Shown: one piece after another, positions 1-12,411 of the stretch | How positions within the stretch are numbered: position 1 is the first letter of the stretch | Layout of the letters: the number at the start of each line of letters is the position of its first letter | DNA from: Desmodus rotundus | Lineage: Eukaryota; Chordata; Mammalia; Chiroptera; Phyllostomidae | NCBI RefSeq assembly: GCF_022682495.2 | Contig: NC_071394.1 | Location: 31,840,470 to 31,904,469 of the forward strand | Length of the DNA stretch: 64,000 nucleotides | Direction of reading: 5' to 3' | Made by a program: the position numbers and the translations under genes | Notes under the pieces: model-generated | Told to the model about the DNA's origin: nothing | Seen by the model: the letters and a program-made list of their open reading frames with translations, nothing else | Database searches by the model: none

Positions 1-984
1 CTGGAACCATCCGTATTCTTTCTATCGCAGGCAGACTTACAGGCACTCATCCATTTATTTTTTGTAGGCTGAAAATGTCTTTGCCTTCTTGGTGCTGTTT
101 AAAATTCTGTGATCAAAGTTGGCTTAGCGCTTAGTCCTTCCTGCAAAGAGCCAGCTGGGGTCTGTGGTTCTACCACAGGGGGCAAGGTATAATTTAGCCA
201 CTTCCTTTTCAACACATCTGCCGGGAATTCTCCCCTGAAAGGAACTAAAAGGCTTTAACTTTATGAATCATCAAAGCTTTTTCTTATACATGATGTAGAA
301 TAACCTTTTCTTTTCAGAAGGCCTTATCCAACAGCCTCCCAAACCTCAGGATGTCACCAAATGGCATGTGCGTGGTGTGCGAGAAGAACAAAGGAGAAAA
401 CTATTCTAAGCTGAGCTATTGCATAACACTCAGTATTAAACTCTTGACCCATAAAACGCTTACCTGCTTTGTGGAGTTTTAAAAAAAGTAGAATGGTGTT
501 CTTTTTTTTTTGAAAATCACTTTACAGTTATATTCCTGTTAGAATTCCAATTATTCTATGACTCAGTGGGTATATGTCTAGCTTTTTAAAAAATTCTTAA
601 ATTTTTTAGGGGTAAGAACATAGAGGGTTTTTTTGAGAAGTTTGTAAAGAAAAAGTTTATATAATAATGCTGAGCTGCATCAAATAAAAATACACTTTTA
701 TTTCACTATTTGCAATACATTGTTTTAAAAACGATGTTTTTGTGTTGAGCCTTACCTATCATAGTGATGAACCTTTCTTTTTTGGGGGCATTTGACAACA
801 TGGTAAAGTACTCCCACTTAAGAACGAACTGATGTTTATGGCAGAGTTGAGAGCATTCAATATTCACTTCATCAACCCTTAGATTAAGGCTTCCATAGTA
901 GAGGATGAATCAGTGTGACATTTTTTCATATGCAAGGAATTTATTTTTCCTAAATTTTACAAAACCTGAACATAGGCACTTTTT
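1..984. other. Intergenic, nothing recognised
   Basis: AT-rich with homopolymer runs. No coding exon, known repeat or RNA gene recognised. A partial CTCF-like string near 171-184 was judged too weak. Confidence 0.5.
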
Positions 985-1370
985 AATCTTAGCAGAGACT
1001 GGCTAGATGTTCAGTATACCCACTTCTACCTCCTGAGCGCGCACGGCTGGACGATGTATCCCAGCCCCTTGGGCAGATGGCCATGTCCTCGCGACTAGTT
1101 CTGGTCGAGGGAAAAGCTTTCAGAAGTGATATGCTCACCTTCAGGCCTGGCCCATAGAATCTCTGCTCCCCACTCCACTCACCAACCAAATGGCAGAGGA
1201 CCCAGGCGAAGACACTTGAGGCCAAGTCACGAGATGAACGCCCACACACCGGTCATCACGTCCACGACACTGAGCTCTGAGTGAGAAATGAACTTACACT
1301 GTGTGAAATCACTGAGATTTTAGAGATTTTCATTTTTGTGGTTGCTTTTAACAGTAACTACTACTATGTC
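985..1370 (+). repeat. Old interspersed repeat, family uncertain
   Basis: Sequence from GGCCATGTCC-like text through CAGGCCTGGCCCATAGAATC to GTGTGAAATCACTGAGATTT resembles an old mammalian LTR/MER-type repeat. It also resembles 31950-32330. An 86-codon minus-strand frame here is incidental. Confidence 0.45.
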
Positions 1371-2389
1371 ACCTACTGTCCTTTCTTCTCTTCCTCTCCT
1401 GCTCTCACTTCTTTGCTCCCATTGTCTTTATCATGTGATCATGTCTCTCTGATTCAATAACCAAACCAAACTACTTTTATTGGATTTGGGATTAAGGTTT
1501 TTACAGTGTTGAAATAAGCCAATCAATGAATTCAATTAGGAGAAAAAGTTCAATCAATTCAGCTTTTTAAAAAGCTTGCATGTCAAGTATCTAGGATAAT
1601 TTTTATTAAACAGCTTCTTACATAAGTGGGTAACATTTATCTAGTTTAAAGGTCACAGAAGGGCCTCACGGTAACTGTGATAAACGCGGTTATCTACTGG
1701 CAGGGCTCCGGCAGATGTGCACACAGCAGCCATCCTCTGGTGAGGAAGGCCGACGTGCACACACTTGAACATGGACGTTAGCCTACGCTGTCAGCCAACT
1801 CTCTTGACCTGAATGGCACTGTGGCTTCCAGTGTTCAAACAAGGACACTGCCACGGTCAGGCATCCATGAGAGCAGGCCAGAAAGAAATTAGTGCAGCAT
1901 ATGACTGGGTGAGGCTTCCAAAGGAATTAGAGTTACGAAACAGCTTTAAAAAAAATCCAAAATGGAAATTCCAATCTGGTTTTGTGTAAGCTATTTTCTT
2001 GTAGACTCAGTACAGCAATTAACCCTCCTCTTTCTCGTTTTGCTTCAAGTTGGTGGCTCTCAAACTGGCCTCAGTGAAACCCATTAGGGACTGTCTCAAG
2101 CAGTGGGGGCTTCAGGCAACTCATTCCAGATTTGACCAGAAAAGCTTTCTTTTGATCTCTTTTACAGTTGGGTTTCTGCATCAGCCATTTATTTTTGCAT
2201 GAGACGGGGGAAGCTCCTTGGCTGTGAAGGGTTGCAGACAATCTCTTTACATTACTTTCCTCTCGTGGTTTTAGTCCCACACGTACCCAAATCTGAATCT
2301 ACAGCTCACTGCTCTTCCGCGCCCTCCACTCTCAGTCCCCCTCGCTTCACCACCCCCTCTTGCTGAATGCCTCATAGCCGCCTCCTCGC
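1371..2389. other. Intergenic, nothing recognised
   Basis: Moderately GC-rich around 1660-1880. No known repeat or coding signal recognised. Confidence 0.45.
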
Positions 2390-2650
2390 CATGGTCCTGA
2401 AATAGAAGCAATATGCTGCCCACCCTTGTTCCTGCCTCACTGACATCACCATCCACCTGATTACTCAACAGAAAACTCTGAATTGTCCTGACCCCCTCTC
2501 CTTTCCCTTCCATATCTAATCAGTCGCGTAGTCCCATTTGTAACCTGGCCTAATCACCTATTACACAGGTACTTCCTCTCCATCCTCATTGTCGCTGCCT
2601 TTGTGTAGACCCTCCTTCATCTGGACTGTTATGATGGTCCCCAGGGGCTC
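2390..2650 (+). repeat. L2 LINE fragment
   Basis: Text such as TGACATCACCATCCACCTGA, AACTCTGAATTGTCCTGAC and CTTCATCTGGACTGTTATGA matches the reverse-transcriptase-to-3' part of L2 in sense orientation, heavily diverged. Confidence 0.6.
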
Positions 2651-2694
2651 AGCCGCATGGCTGCTGGATTTTTCTAAACTACAGTAGAAATCTT

Positions 2695-2960
2695 AATAGC
2701 TAATATTTACTTTTAGCTTGATAGTTACCAATTCACCTTCATGTGCATTATTATACCTAAGTATCACAGCGTTCCTGCAAGAAGACATTGTTAGTATTCT
2801 TAACTTACAACAGGAATTGGAGAGCTCAGAAAATTCTTTTCATCAGGCATCCTCAAAAAGTCAGAGAGCTGGTGTTTGCACATGGGGTCTCTAAAGTTCA
2901 TGCTGATGACATTCACCACGTTACCAAACCCACGGCAGTCTTTGGCTTTAATTCATTACC
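2695..2960 (-). repeat. MIR SINE
   Basis: Pattern of terminal-exchange MIR text in reverse (ATTATTATACCTAAGTATCA, TTACAACAGGAATTGGAGAG, then a tRNA-like end). Old and diverged. Confidence 0.5.
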
Positions 2961-3455
2961 ACTGCTTACAAGAGAAAGTTGAGACCTTTTAGCATGTTGA
3001 AAAAGTCTCACTATACGTGTGTTATAAATTGAACTTTAGTAGTTAATAGTAATAGTTAATAGTACTGCTCTAGAATTATAACCCACATTTTAGTGTAAAA
3101 CCTTGGATAAGGTTATATAACCTCTTTAAACTTCAATTTCTTTCCTCTTTTTTTTTCAGTACAAAGAGTTTTTACATTGTAAGAAACATTGTTCTTTTTG
3201 TTACAAAAGGACTAGGTGGTTCTGAAAGCAAAAGTTGAGTCCACCTGTGGTGGCTCCGCCCTGGGCCAGAGGTTAACTCGGGGCATCTCTCTGGCAGCAG
3301 GCAGATGCAAGGAAGGCCTGGGGCCAGCCACATCCAGACACTATGCCTACAATACTTAAATGTATTTACATGTCTTTCTTTTAAGAAAGGATCACACGTT
3401 TCACTTTTTAAAACATCTAAAATACATAAAAAGAAAAAAGAAAGAAAGAAAGCAA

Positions 3456-3681
3456 GCCCTGGCTGATGTGGCTCAGTGGATTGAGCTCCAGTCTGCGAAC
3501 CAAAGGGTCACAGGTTCGATTCCCAGTCAGGGCACATGCCTGGGTGGAGGGCTGGGTCCCTGGATGGGAGCACACGGGAGGCACGCACAAGGTAGCCACA
3601 CATTGATGTTTCTCTTCCTCTTTTTCTCTCCCTTCCCCTTTCTCTAAAAACAGATAAATAAAATCTTTTTTTTTTTTTTAA
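3456..3681 (+). mobile_element. Ves SINE
   Basis: tRNA-derived head with A box (GTGGCTCAGTGGATTGAG) and B box (GGTTCGATTCCC), then the CAGGGCACATGCCTGGG bat SINE body, a CT-rich stretch and an AATAAA/T-rich tail. Confidence 0.92.
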
Positions 3682-5884
3682 AGAAAGTACTTGACGAATG
3701 TTGGCTGTGGGTAGTGATTTCCCAGTCTCATCTTGAACCATTTGCTTTCCATCTTCTACCTTTCATGCAACCAAAACTCTCTGTTACCTCTGCTGTGAAG
3801 CCTCAAACAGCCCAATTGCCAACTCCCCCTACCACTCTGTGTGTGCCTCTGTAGCTAGACTTGGTTGGGTAATACAGCCCTCAAGACTGGCAGTGGAATG
3901 TCCATGGAACTGGTCACTAGGTCTTGGGGAAAATCCCCACTGCAACAGAATGTTCTTCCAACAAGCTGTCTCAGGCCTCCTGCTTCGGTTTCACCTTCCC
4001 TTGCCCCACCTCCCCGCCAAGCCCTGTCACTTCTGATGTCAAATTTGTCCTCCAGGCTTGCGCTCACTCCAACTTGCCAGGCCTGTTGCTGGACTCCCGC
4101 GCTCAGATGGCCACCTGACCTCAGCTTCCACCTGCGCTGGGCTCTTCTTGCCTGTGCTCTCTCTGGCATCTGACTTATCCCTGTTGCCAGCTTTTCTGAA
4201 GCTGGCAACTCCCGGAGACTGACCAGCAATGGTTCAGACAGGAAGATCTTGGATTTTATCACATTTTTATGTTACGTTTGTTTCTCTTGTCCATTGCACT
4301 GAATTCTGCTAGAGCAGAGAGATCTTGCCTTTGATCTTCATAGATCCTCCACATCACCTGGTTTAAAAAAAAAATCCTTACTAAGTGCTTATTAATTGAA
4401 TAGACTATTCTTTTCCAAACAAGCAGGACTTACACTCTGTAATTTCTCCTGAAACTCCTCTTATACAACCATATTCGGATCAGTGGGAAGTACACGTAAC
4501 CATGGGTAGACATGTTTTTTCCCAGTAGAATATAAAAGCACCTCACCTGTATACTGGTATTTCTTCTATGATGTCCCAACAGGTGTCCATAAATTTGACT
4601 ATTTATCAATAATCTATTCACTTGGCTTCATTCTATGCATTTTCAAGGTTAACTCTTTGCTTTTTTTTTTATCCATACTCAAGGATATTTTTTCATCGCT
4701 TTTAGAGAGAGGGGAAAGGAGAGAAGAAGGGATAGAGAGAAGCATTGATTGGTTGCCTTCTGTATGCATCTGATAGGGGATCATGTGGGCCTGGACTGAG
4801 AATAGGACACGCAACCTAGGTACGTGCCCTGACCAGGAATTGAACATGCAACCCTTTGGTTACAGGACAACACTTACACCAACTGGGCCACACTGGCTGG
4901 GGCACTACTTCTTACTTATAGGACCCCTCAGAACAACCCTTATGGACTTAGAGACACACATCGTGGAATAAATTATATTTGCCAAAATGGTTGAACCACA
5001 ATAAATAAGAGCTTTTTGTGATCCAGTTAGTTTCTGATCCTGGAGTTTATTCTGTGTGCAAGAGAATGCTTTAAGGGGTTTGCAGCATTTCCATGTCAAG
5101 GCTCACCATCTTGGAGTCCAAATAGACACCCTCCTTTGGTGTTGTGGGTTTACCTGGGAAGGCTTTGTGTGAATACCTAAGTGGCAGACCAGGAAAGAAC
5201 CGTGGAATCCCGATGGTCCATCCTTTCTGCCAAGGCAGGTAACCCGTCTTTGTATCCCACGCTCATTGCCATAAGATTCTGTAGGAAGACCTGAATGAAG
5301 GAGCCATTATTGTTTAGGCAGCTCTAAATTATTTGAGATTTCTTCCCTCTCTTCAGCTGGAATTCATTGTGTCATAGCTTCCATTTACTTATCCTAGTTC
5401 TGTACTTGGGAACTATATGGATGTTAACTCCATCTTTCATGGAACAAATATTTGAAGAAAGCCATCATGGTTCTGTTCCCCGCCCCTGCCTCATTTTCTT
5501 CTATTATTCTTCTTGGGGCATCGCTAGATCCTTCCCCACCCTAATCACTACTCTCCAAATAAAATCTAATTTATCAAGGCCCCTTAGAACCAGGTACATT
5601 CAGAACTAGACACAATACCATAGATTAGACGTGAATAGCACATAATAGAGCCATTTCCTCCTTTATTTTCGATACTCAATTAATGTGGCCTTAAATTTCA
5701 TTAACAACCGCATCCCTGTGTTGTTCCATAATGAGATTGTTTGGCCAGTTGAAGCTATTCCTTTTCTCTGGAGCATTGCTGTTTGGCCAGGTGTCATCCT
5801 CTGGATGGCCATCGGGAATGCTGTAGAAGTGTTCCATACATAAGCATGTCACATTAATTGGTTTTGTGGTTGTCAAAATAATAA
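3682..5884. other. Intergenic, mostly unassigned
   Basis: Apart from the Ves SINE at 4661-4903, no known element was recognised. Open frames near 3855-4262 on both strands have no splice or codon signature of a gene. Confidence 0.45.
4661..4903 (-). mobile_element. Ves SINE, diverged
   Basis: Reverse complement starts GCCCCAGCCAGTGTGGCC and runs through a decayed B box and CAGGGCACGTACC to a purine-rich tail at the left edge. Older subfamily than the 3456 copy. Confidence 0.88.
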
Positions 5885-6160
5885 TTCATGTGCAATGATG
5901 TACTACATTTATTGTACACTTGCTCTTACCTATCTCAGGCCCTGTGGTAACAACTTTATATTTACTATCTCCTTCAGTCTTTAAAAGGACTCTCTTGAGA
6001 CAAATATTTATCTAGTTTTACAGATGAAGGACAGGTCCCTTGAGTGGAAGAGTCCGCTTGTGATCACACACAAAGGAATTAGAGTAGTGGGAGTTCAGAT
6101 CCAGGTCTCTCAGAATTGAAAGTTTTTGCTTTTAGCTACAATTCTACTCTGTCTCTTTAT
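5885..6160 (-). repeat. MIR SINE
   Basis: Contains the MIR core in reverse (TAGTTTTACAGATGAAGGAC, GGTCCCTTGAGTGG, GTGATCACACACAAAG, TTCAGATCCAGGTCTCTCAG). Confidence 0.6.
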
Positions 6161-6344
6161 TCTAAGCACACAGAAAACAAATGAACAAAATAACCCAAAC
6201 AAAACCAAAAAAAGGATTAAATAAGGACTCTTACTGCAGCTTTGTAAGAACCAAGGGAAGTGGACAGAATAAATGAAATGCGTTTGGAGTTTTCATTTGG
6301 TTACTGTCCAGGTTTGATACTCTGAGGCATAAATAACATCTATC

Positions 6345-8030
6345 ATAACTTTTTTTTTTAAGAGGAAGGATATATTTTATTTTTTAATTTATAATTTATT
6401 GTTATGCTATTTCAGTTGTCCCAATTTTCTCCTCTTTGCTCCCCTCCATCCAGCACCTCCTCTACTCCCTCAGGCAACCCTCATACATTTGTTCTTGTCC
6501 ATGGGTCATGTATATAAGTTCTCTGGCATTTCCTGTACTATAGTTTACATCCTCATGGCTATTCTGTAACTACCAATTTGTACTTCTTAATCCCCCCCTT
6601 CATCACCCATCCCTCCACACCCCCTTCCCATATGGTGACTATCACAATGCTCTCCATACTGATGTTTCTATCTGTTCTTATTTGCTTAGTTTGTTTTTCA
6701 GATTCAATTGTCGATAGATATGTATTTATTGCCATTTTATTGCTCATAGTTTTGATCTTTTTTGTTAAATAAATCCCTTTAACATTTCATATAATGGTTT
6801 GGTGATGATGAACTCCTTTAGTTTTTTCTTGTCTGGGAAGCACTTTATCTGCCCTTTGATTCTAAATGGTATTTTTGCTGGGTAGAGCAATCTTGGCTGT
6901 GGGTCTCTGCTTTCCATGACTTTGAATATTTGTTGCCAATCCCTTCTAGTCTGCAGTTTCTTTTGAGAAGTCAACTGACAGTCTTATGGGAACTCCCCTG
7001 TAGGAAACTAATTGCTTTTCTCTTGCTGCTTTTAAGATTCTGTCTTTATCTTTAAGTTTTGGCATCTTAATTATGATGTGTCTTGATGCAGGGCTCTTTG
7101 AGTCCATCTTATTTGGGACTCTTAGTTCTTCCTGGACTTGCATGTCTATTTCTTTCACCAAATTAGGGTTTTCTTTCACTTTTTTTTCAAATAGATTCCC
7201 AGTTTCTTGCTCTTTCTCTTGTTCTAGGACCCTTCTGAGGCAAATGTTGGAACGCTTGAAGTCCCAGAGGCTGCTTATACTATCTTCGTTATTTTTGGAT
7301 TCTTTTTTCTTCCTGTTGTTCTGGTTTGTTGTTTTTTGCTTCCTTATGTTCCAAATCATTGATTTGATTCTTGGCTTCATCCACTCTACTGTCATTTCCC
7401 TGTGAATTGTTCTTTATTTTAATTAGTGCATTATTTATTTCTGACCGGATCTTTTTATATTGTTGAGGTCCTCACTAAGGTCCTTAAGCATCCTTATAAC
7501 CAGTGTTTGAACTCTCCATCTGATATAGTGCTTATCTCCATTTTGTTTAGTTCTTTTTCTGGAGTTTTGATCTGTTCTTTCGTTTGGGCCATGTTTCTTT
7601 GTCTCCACATTTTGGCAGCCTCCCTGTGTTTGCTTCTGTGTATTATGTAGAGCTACTATGACTCCCTGGTAGTGTGGCCTGATGTAGTAAGTGTCCTGTA
7701 GAGTCCAGTGGCACAGCCTCTCCTATCACCCAAGCTGAGTACTTGAGGTGTGCCCTTTGTGTGGACTGAGCACACACTCATGCCGTAGTTGAGCCTTGAT
7801 TGCTGTTGGCAGGTCAATGGGAGGGATTTACCCAGGCCAGTCAGCTGCAAGGACTGGCTGTGACCACCAACCTCCAAACTCTGCCTTCTGTGGAGGATTG
7901 GCTGTGCAGGGGCATTGGTTGCTCCGATGTGGCCTGTAGCTCTTCCACAGGCCTTTCCAGACTACCAAACTATTTTAGGTGTTATGTTCTTGTGTCCTGT
8001 TGATTTTCTTATTAGTGCTTCTGGTGGTTA
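6345..8030 (-). mobile_element. ORF1-only L1 derivative (half-L1 type)
   Basis: On the minus strand: 5' UTR-like sequence (about 8030-7650), an ORF1-like region (about 7650-6750, with fragments such as HIIIKMPKLKDKDRILKAAR), then the ORF2 start MAINTYLST at 6735, which passes at once into a 3' tail ending in A-rich sequence near 6345. ORF2 itself is absent. ORF1 is decayed. Confidence 0.85.
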
Positions 8031-8032
8031 GA

Positions 8033-8634
8033 AAAATCCCCCCTTAAAGATCTTGATATGAAGATTATATGGTGGGCCTGATGCAATCACAGGAGTCCTT
8101 ACAAGTGGAGGAGGGAGGCAGGAGAGTCAGAGTCAGAAAAAAATCTGAAGCCCTGGCCAGGTTACTCAGTTGGTTAGAGCATAGTCCCAAAACCCCAAGG
8201 TTGTGGACTCAATCCCCATTTAGGGCACATACCAGCAGCAACCAATGAATGCATAAATAAGTGGAATAACTTGATGCTTCTCTCTCTCTCTCTCTCTCTC
8301 ACTCTCCCCCCCTTTTCTCCCTAAAGTCAATCCATAAATAAATAAAAAGAAAACAATTTGAAGATGCTATGCTGCTGGCCTTGAAGAAATAGAAAGGGGC
8401 CAAGAGCTAAGGAATAGAGTTGGCCTCCAGAAGCTGGAAAAGGCAAGAAAGTAGTTTCCCTGCCTTTGAGCCCTGGATGGACACAGCCCTGCTGACGACT
8501 TTGTTTTTAGCCCAGTGAAACCCATTTCAGACTTATGATATCCAGAACTATAAGATAATAAATGTGTGTTGTTTTATGTCACTAAGTTGTAGTAATTTTT
8601 AACAGCAGCCATAAAAAACTAATACGGTACTTAT
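8033..8634 (+). mobile_element. MLT1-like MaLR solo LTR, split by a Ves SINE
   Basis: Two parts (8033-8149, 8357-8634) of one old LTR-like repeat. The left part has GATATGAAGATTATATGGTG and GTCCTTACAAGTGGAGG. The right part has the ATCCAGAACTATAAGATAAT and GTTGTTTTATGTCACTAAG end typical of this class. It has no coding content. The family call rests on recalled consensus only. Confidence 0.6.
8150..8356 (+). mobile_element. Ves SINE nested in an MLT1-like LTR
   Basis: Starts GCCCTGGCCAGGTTACTCAG, with a diverged B box, a (TC)n stretch at 8280-8300 and an AATAAATAAA tail. The flanks on both sides belong to one older LTR-like repeat. Confidence 0.88.
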
Positions 8635-8635
8635 G

Positions 8636-8770
8636 ATACTTGTATTTATCTGCTGTTCTGTCTTTTCAACCCTAAGCTCCATCAAGGTAGAGGCCTCTGC
8701 ATCACTAGCATCTAGTATCGTACCCAGCATCTGGAAGCACTGGATAAATATTTGCAAATGGATTATGCTC
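8636..8770 (+). repeat. L2 3'-end fragment
   Basis: CCTAAGCTCCATCAAGGTAG, ATCGTACCCAGCATCTGGAA and GATAAATATTTGCAAATGG follow the L2 3' terminus. Confidence 0.6.
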
Positions 8771-10309
8771 CATGGAAGCAAGCAGTAATGGCATCATGAG
8801 ATCTCACCCAGAGGTTCTTCATTACAATAGACAATAACCCCAACCAGAATGTCCATTCATTAATTCCTTCAAACATCTACTATCATGGTCCTGTTGCAAT
8901 GCCAGACAATTGAGATAAAAGGGGGATCAAAACATATCTGGTTTTTCCCTAAATGATGAGTATTTATAAGTGGTGCCACCAGCTACCTGGGAGCTTCCTT
9001 TTCTGTTACATGGTTGTGTCCAAGTGTCCAAAGTGATTGGGTGGGTGGGAGGGGATAAACTTTGATGAAAAATCATGTTTATCTTTGCTGTCATTTGTCA
9101 AAACAAAACAATAGATTTATAAGTGGAAGATGTATATAAGAAAGTTGTCTGTAAGTTTATATAGTTATTAGAAAGTTGGCTGAGTAAGCAGCAGTTCAAA
9201 ATGTTGACCACCGTATGTAAACGCCACCCTCCTCTTCCCAAGGAAAGGAACAGGTGCGAGTTACAGGTAATGAGACTGGTAGGAACCAGACCCAGGAACA
9301 GGCTTGTCCAGAGCTCTCTCAGTCAGCTCAAGACTTTGTGATTGTTTTTTCTTTTTTGCTTTCAACACATAAAAGAATAGATATAAGAGATGTAGACTAG
9401 CCAAGTAATACCAAAACAGTATTAAAAAGTACAAATATGTGTAAACAAAATAGAGGTGAGACACACACATATACACAAATTTATACCTGTGGAAAAACAC
9501 CTCCTGTAATCTTAATATGGAAGCCTCACTTACGCTGAAACAAACTCTAAGACAACCTAAGGAAGTGGGCTGCATGTTCTTTGAGACCATACTGCCTTTG
9601 GTGAAGGTTTAAAGTTGCCACATTAAAATATACACATAACATATAGCATTAAAACATACAGTGTAGTGTTATATATGATGTAACATGTATCACGGTATAA
9701 AGGAAAATGTCCCAGAGTTTCATTTGGAGAGACTATATTTATGTGCAAAAGAGGCATTACATGCTCTTGGTAATGGTTCGCTTTTTAAAAAGCTTTAATG
9801 GAAATGTGTGTTGCATTCCGATGAGGGAAGGGGATTCCATAATCATGGATAATCAGCTCTTTTTGTTATTCCCTGAGATGTGACCTGTTTTGTGACCCTG
9901 TCCCTGGGAGATGGATGAAGTATATTTCTATCTTTAGCTCTCAGTTCCCAAACCTGAACTGAAAAACCTCAGCACTACATATAGAGCGGTACACCTCATC
10001 ATCTGAACTGCCCAGCGCTCCGGTGCATAAGGGGAAGGACTACGCGGTGAGCAGTGGTGCGGGTGGAGAACCGAGGGGAGAGGGAGCCGTTAGTTCTCTA
10101 GCTCTGCAGTCCTGAACCCACCGCCTGGAGGAAAAGAAAGCACTCTGAACAGCTTAGCGTGCCCTCTACTGCCATCTGCTGTCACTGTGGCTTCCATCAA
10201 ACGCACGGCAAAGATGTCTTCAGGTCCTCAAGACAATTACAAAGTAGTCTGCTCAAAAGTCACAGCTTATGACTGAACACCTCACTTTATACGATAAATG
10301 TACTATGAA
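8771..10309. other. Intergenic, with CTCF-like motif
   Basis: AT-rich to about 9800, then GC-richer to 10200, where the CTCF-like core lies. No repeat named. Confidence 0.45.
10159..10172 (-). promoter_or_regulatory. CTCF-like core motif downstream of TMEM67
   Basis: GCAGTAGAGGGCAC on the minus strand matches the CTCF core consensus CCASYAGRKGGCRS at 13 of 14 positions. It lies in a locally GC-richer stretch between TMEM67 and the next gene. Occupancy cannot be told from sequence. Confidence 0.5.
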
Positions 10310-11070
10310 AGTCATTTGCTCCGTCCACATCCTTAGCAACAGTTGCCATTCTAAGTTTTTAAATCGTGAGGCTGTGTAGCGAGTGGTATCTTGATTTCCT
10401 TTTGCATTCTGATGACTAAGGCTGAGCTCTTCTGTGCTTACGGGTCACGTGGAAACCCTTTTACTTTTTGAGACATGTGTCTTCAGTCCTTTGCCCATTT
10501 TTCTACTTGGCTGTCTCCTCCTGACTGATTTGATTAATTCATTATTGTGGATGGAAGGGATTTGTCATAGATGTTTTTAAATATTTATTCTTATATTGAG
10601 GTTTGCCTTTTCATTCGTAGAAAGGTGTATTTTGATTAAGAGTTCCTAATTTCAACGTAAACAGAAAACTTATATTTAATATGAATACACATAACTGTAA
10701 ATTTTATTTAGAATGTAAATTACAACTTACCGATGTTTTCCTTTAGGGTTCGTCTTTTTGAGTCTTATTTAAGAAATCTTGGCCAATACAATAGTCATAA
10801 ATATATTCTTCTATGTTATCTTGTAGAAGCTGTGTCATTTAACCTTTCACCTTTGTATCTTCCATCTGCCTGGAGTTGGTTTTCGTGTGACAGGGGTAGG
10901 AGTTCTTCCACTGTGATATTCGATGGACCGTTGAACCACCACCCTTCCCTCACTGCTCTGCATGTCACCCTTTCTCAGTCAAGCGACTGTCTACCTGTGG
11001 GTCTGTTTTTAGACTCAATTCCAGGGGTCACCGTTTACCCTTGAGCCACAGCCATGTATTTTTTTGGTAA
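10310..11070 (-). repeat. Old L1 (L1M-type) fragment
   Basis: Antisense ORF2/3' text of old L1: TCAGTCCTTTGCCCATTTTT, GAAATCTTGGCCAATACAAT, TGTTATCTTGTAGAAGCTGT. Interrupted and diverged. Confidence 0.6.
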
Positions 11071-11219
11071 TAGTAATTATACTAGAGGCCAAGCTATTTT
11101 TTAAGCCCACAAACTGCTTTGTGTTGGGCTGTTTGTGTATCGTTCTCCTAGCACTCCCAGCATTGCCTTAACGCAGGCTCTGGAGAAACTAACATGGGTC
11201 CTCTCAGAATTAAGTATGA

Positions 11220-11450
11220 ATAGGATTTACTACTACTACTACCACTACCGCTACTGCACTAACACACAGCATTTACTGTGTGCCAGGCACCCTTCTGAGC
11301 ATGGGATGCTCACTAACTCATTTAATCTTCCCAGTAACTGTATGGTAGGTACTATTATTCCCTTTTACAGATGAGGGAATTTAGTCACAGGGAGATAAGT
11401 GACTTGCTCCAAATCATCTGGCTGGGAAGAGGTGAAGCTTGTACTTGAAA
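11220..11450 (-). repeat. MIR SINE with (TAC)n tract
   Basis: TTACTGTGTGCCAGGCACCC, CTCATTTAATCTTCCCAGTA and CTTTTACAGATGAGGGAATT are clear MIR text in reverse. A short (TAC)n array at 11228-11247 lies at its left edge. Confidence 0.7.
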
Positions 11451-12312
11451 AAAGGCAGTGTGGCCCAGATTCTGTGCTCTCAGGCACCCCCCTTTGCTGC
11501 CTCTCTTACAGGCAATGCAGCCAGCCAATGGGCAGGAGTGGGGAACACACCAAACTCCGAGATCACGGGCCATCAATTGTTTCAGAGAAATTTGACTGTG
11601 GAAGATCCCTCTTCTCCCACCCTGTCCATTCACTCAATCTTTGGGGTACTGAAGTTTGTTTTTTTTTAAGGTAGACTGTCAAACTCTCCGTATACCGTGA
11701 CTTGATGTAAAAACCTTTCATGATATGGTTTTCTTTCCAACCTCGTCTCTGTCCAAACCCCCTGAAAGTACTGTTCTGTTTTTTTATGTGGTCAGTCAGG
11801 TGGGGCCACAAGAGGAGACAAAGTTTATCACACTCACAGACCCTGGAAACAGGAGGCATGCCATGCCACACAGGCACCCACGCCACAGCCACCTGCAGAA
11901 GCACCGGTGCTGGGCAGGAAGCAGAGGGACAGGAGTGAGGGGAGGGCCTAGGCCACAGTGACGTTACTTAGTTTCTGCATTTCTGCAGAAAAGGCAAGGC
12001 AGGGCAGAGGCGAACAGCTTAGAATGGGCTATCTTGAATAATCACAGCAGGCTCTAAGCTACAGGAGTGGTCCCTACTTGCCAGGTCCCTACCTGGTCCC
12101 GGGATGACAATGGCAGAGGAATACTGTCTCCTGCACGTATGGGCCAGAGAGAGCAGGTATGGATTGGGATTGGTTAGTTTGCACCAAAAACGTGCTCCAG
12201 GCTGGGCTTTTTGCGAACTCCAAAAACTGGCTGGTCTCAGGAACACAGTGCAAAAAAAAATTTAAGATGTGAAAACATCATCATATACAAAAAAATTTAA
12301 AAAACATAAATA

Positions 12313-12411
12313 CAGGGACGGGCAAAAGTAGGTTCAGTTCATACAGGAAGACAATACAAATCTACAGTAGTAAATAGACAATACACCGTAAGCCTATTTT
12401 CGCCCACCCTG
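12313..12411. mobile_element. Short Tc1/mariner-type MITE
   Basis: About 99 bp with inverted ends CAGGGACGGGCAAAAGTAGG and (reverse) CAGGGTGGGCGAAAATAGG, preceded by TA at 12311-12312. No coding capacity. Family name not assigned. Confidence 0.65.

Noticed and set aside
171..184. Possible second CTCF motif (CCACAGGGGGC)
   Set aside because: One base short of the core spacing; only about 9 of 12 core positions match.
989..1249. 86-codon minus-strand open frame
   Set aside because: It lies in an old interspersed repeat, has no splice or codon-use support, and matches no family I know.
3417..3741. Open frames on both strands near 3400-3740
   Set aside because: They run through a Ves SINE; the reading frames are incidental.
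11079..11091. ATACTAGAGGCC, like a bat Helitron terminus
   Set aside because: Only about 12 bases match and there is no hairpin or CTAG-type 3' end nearby.
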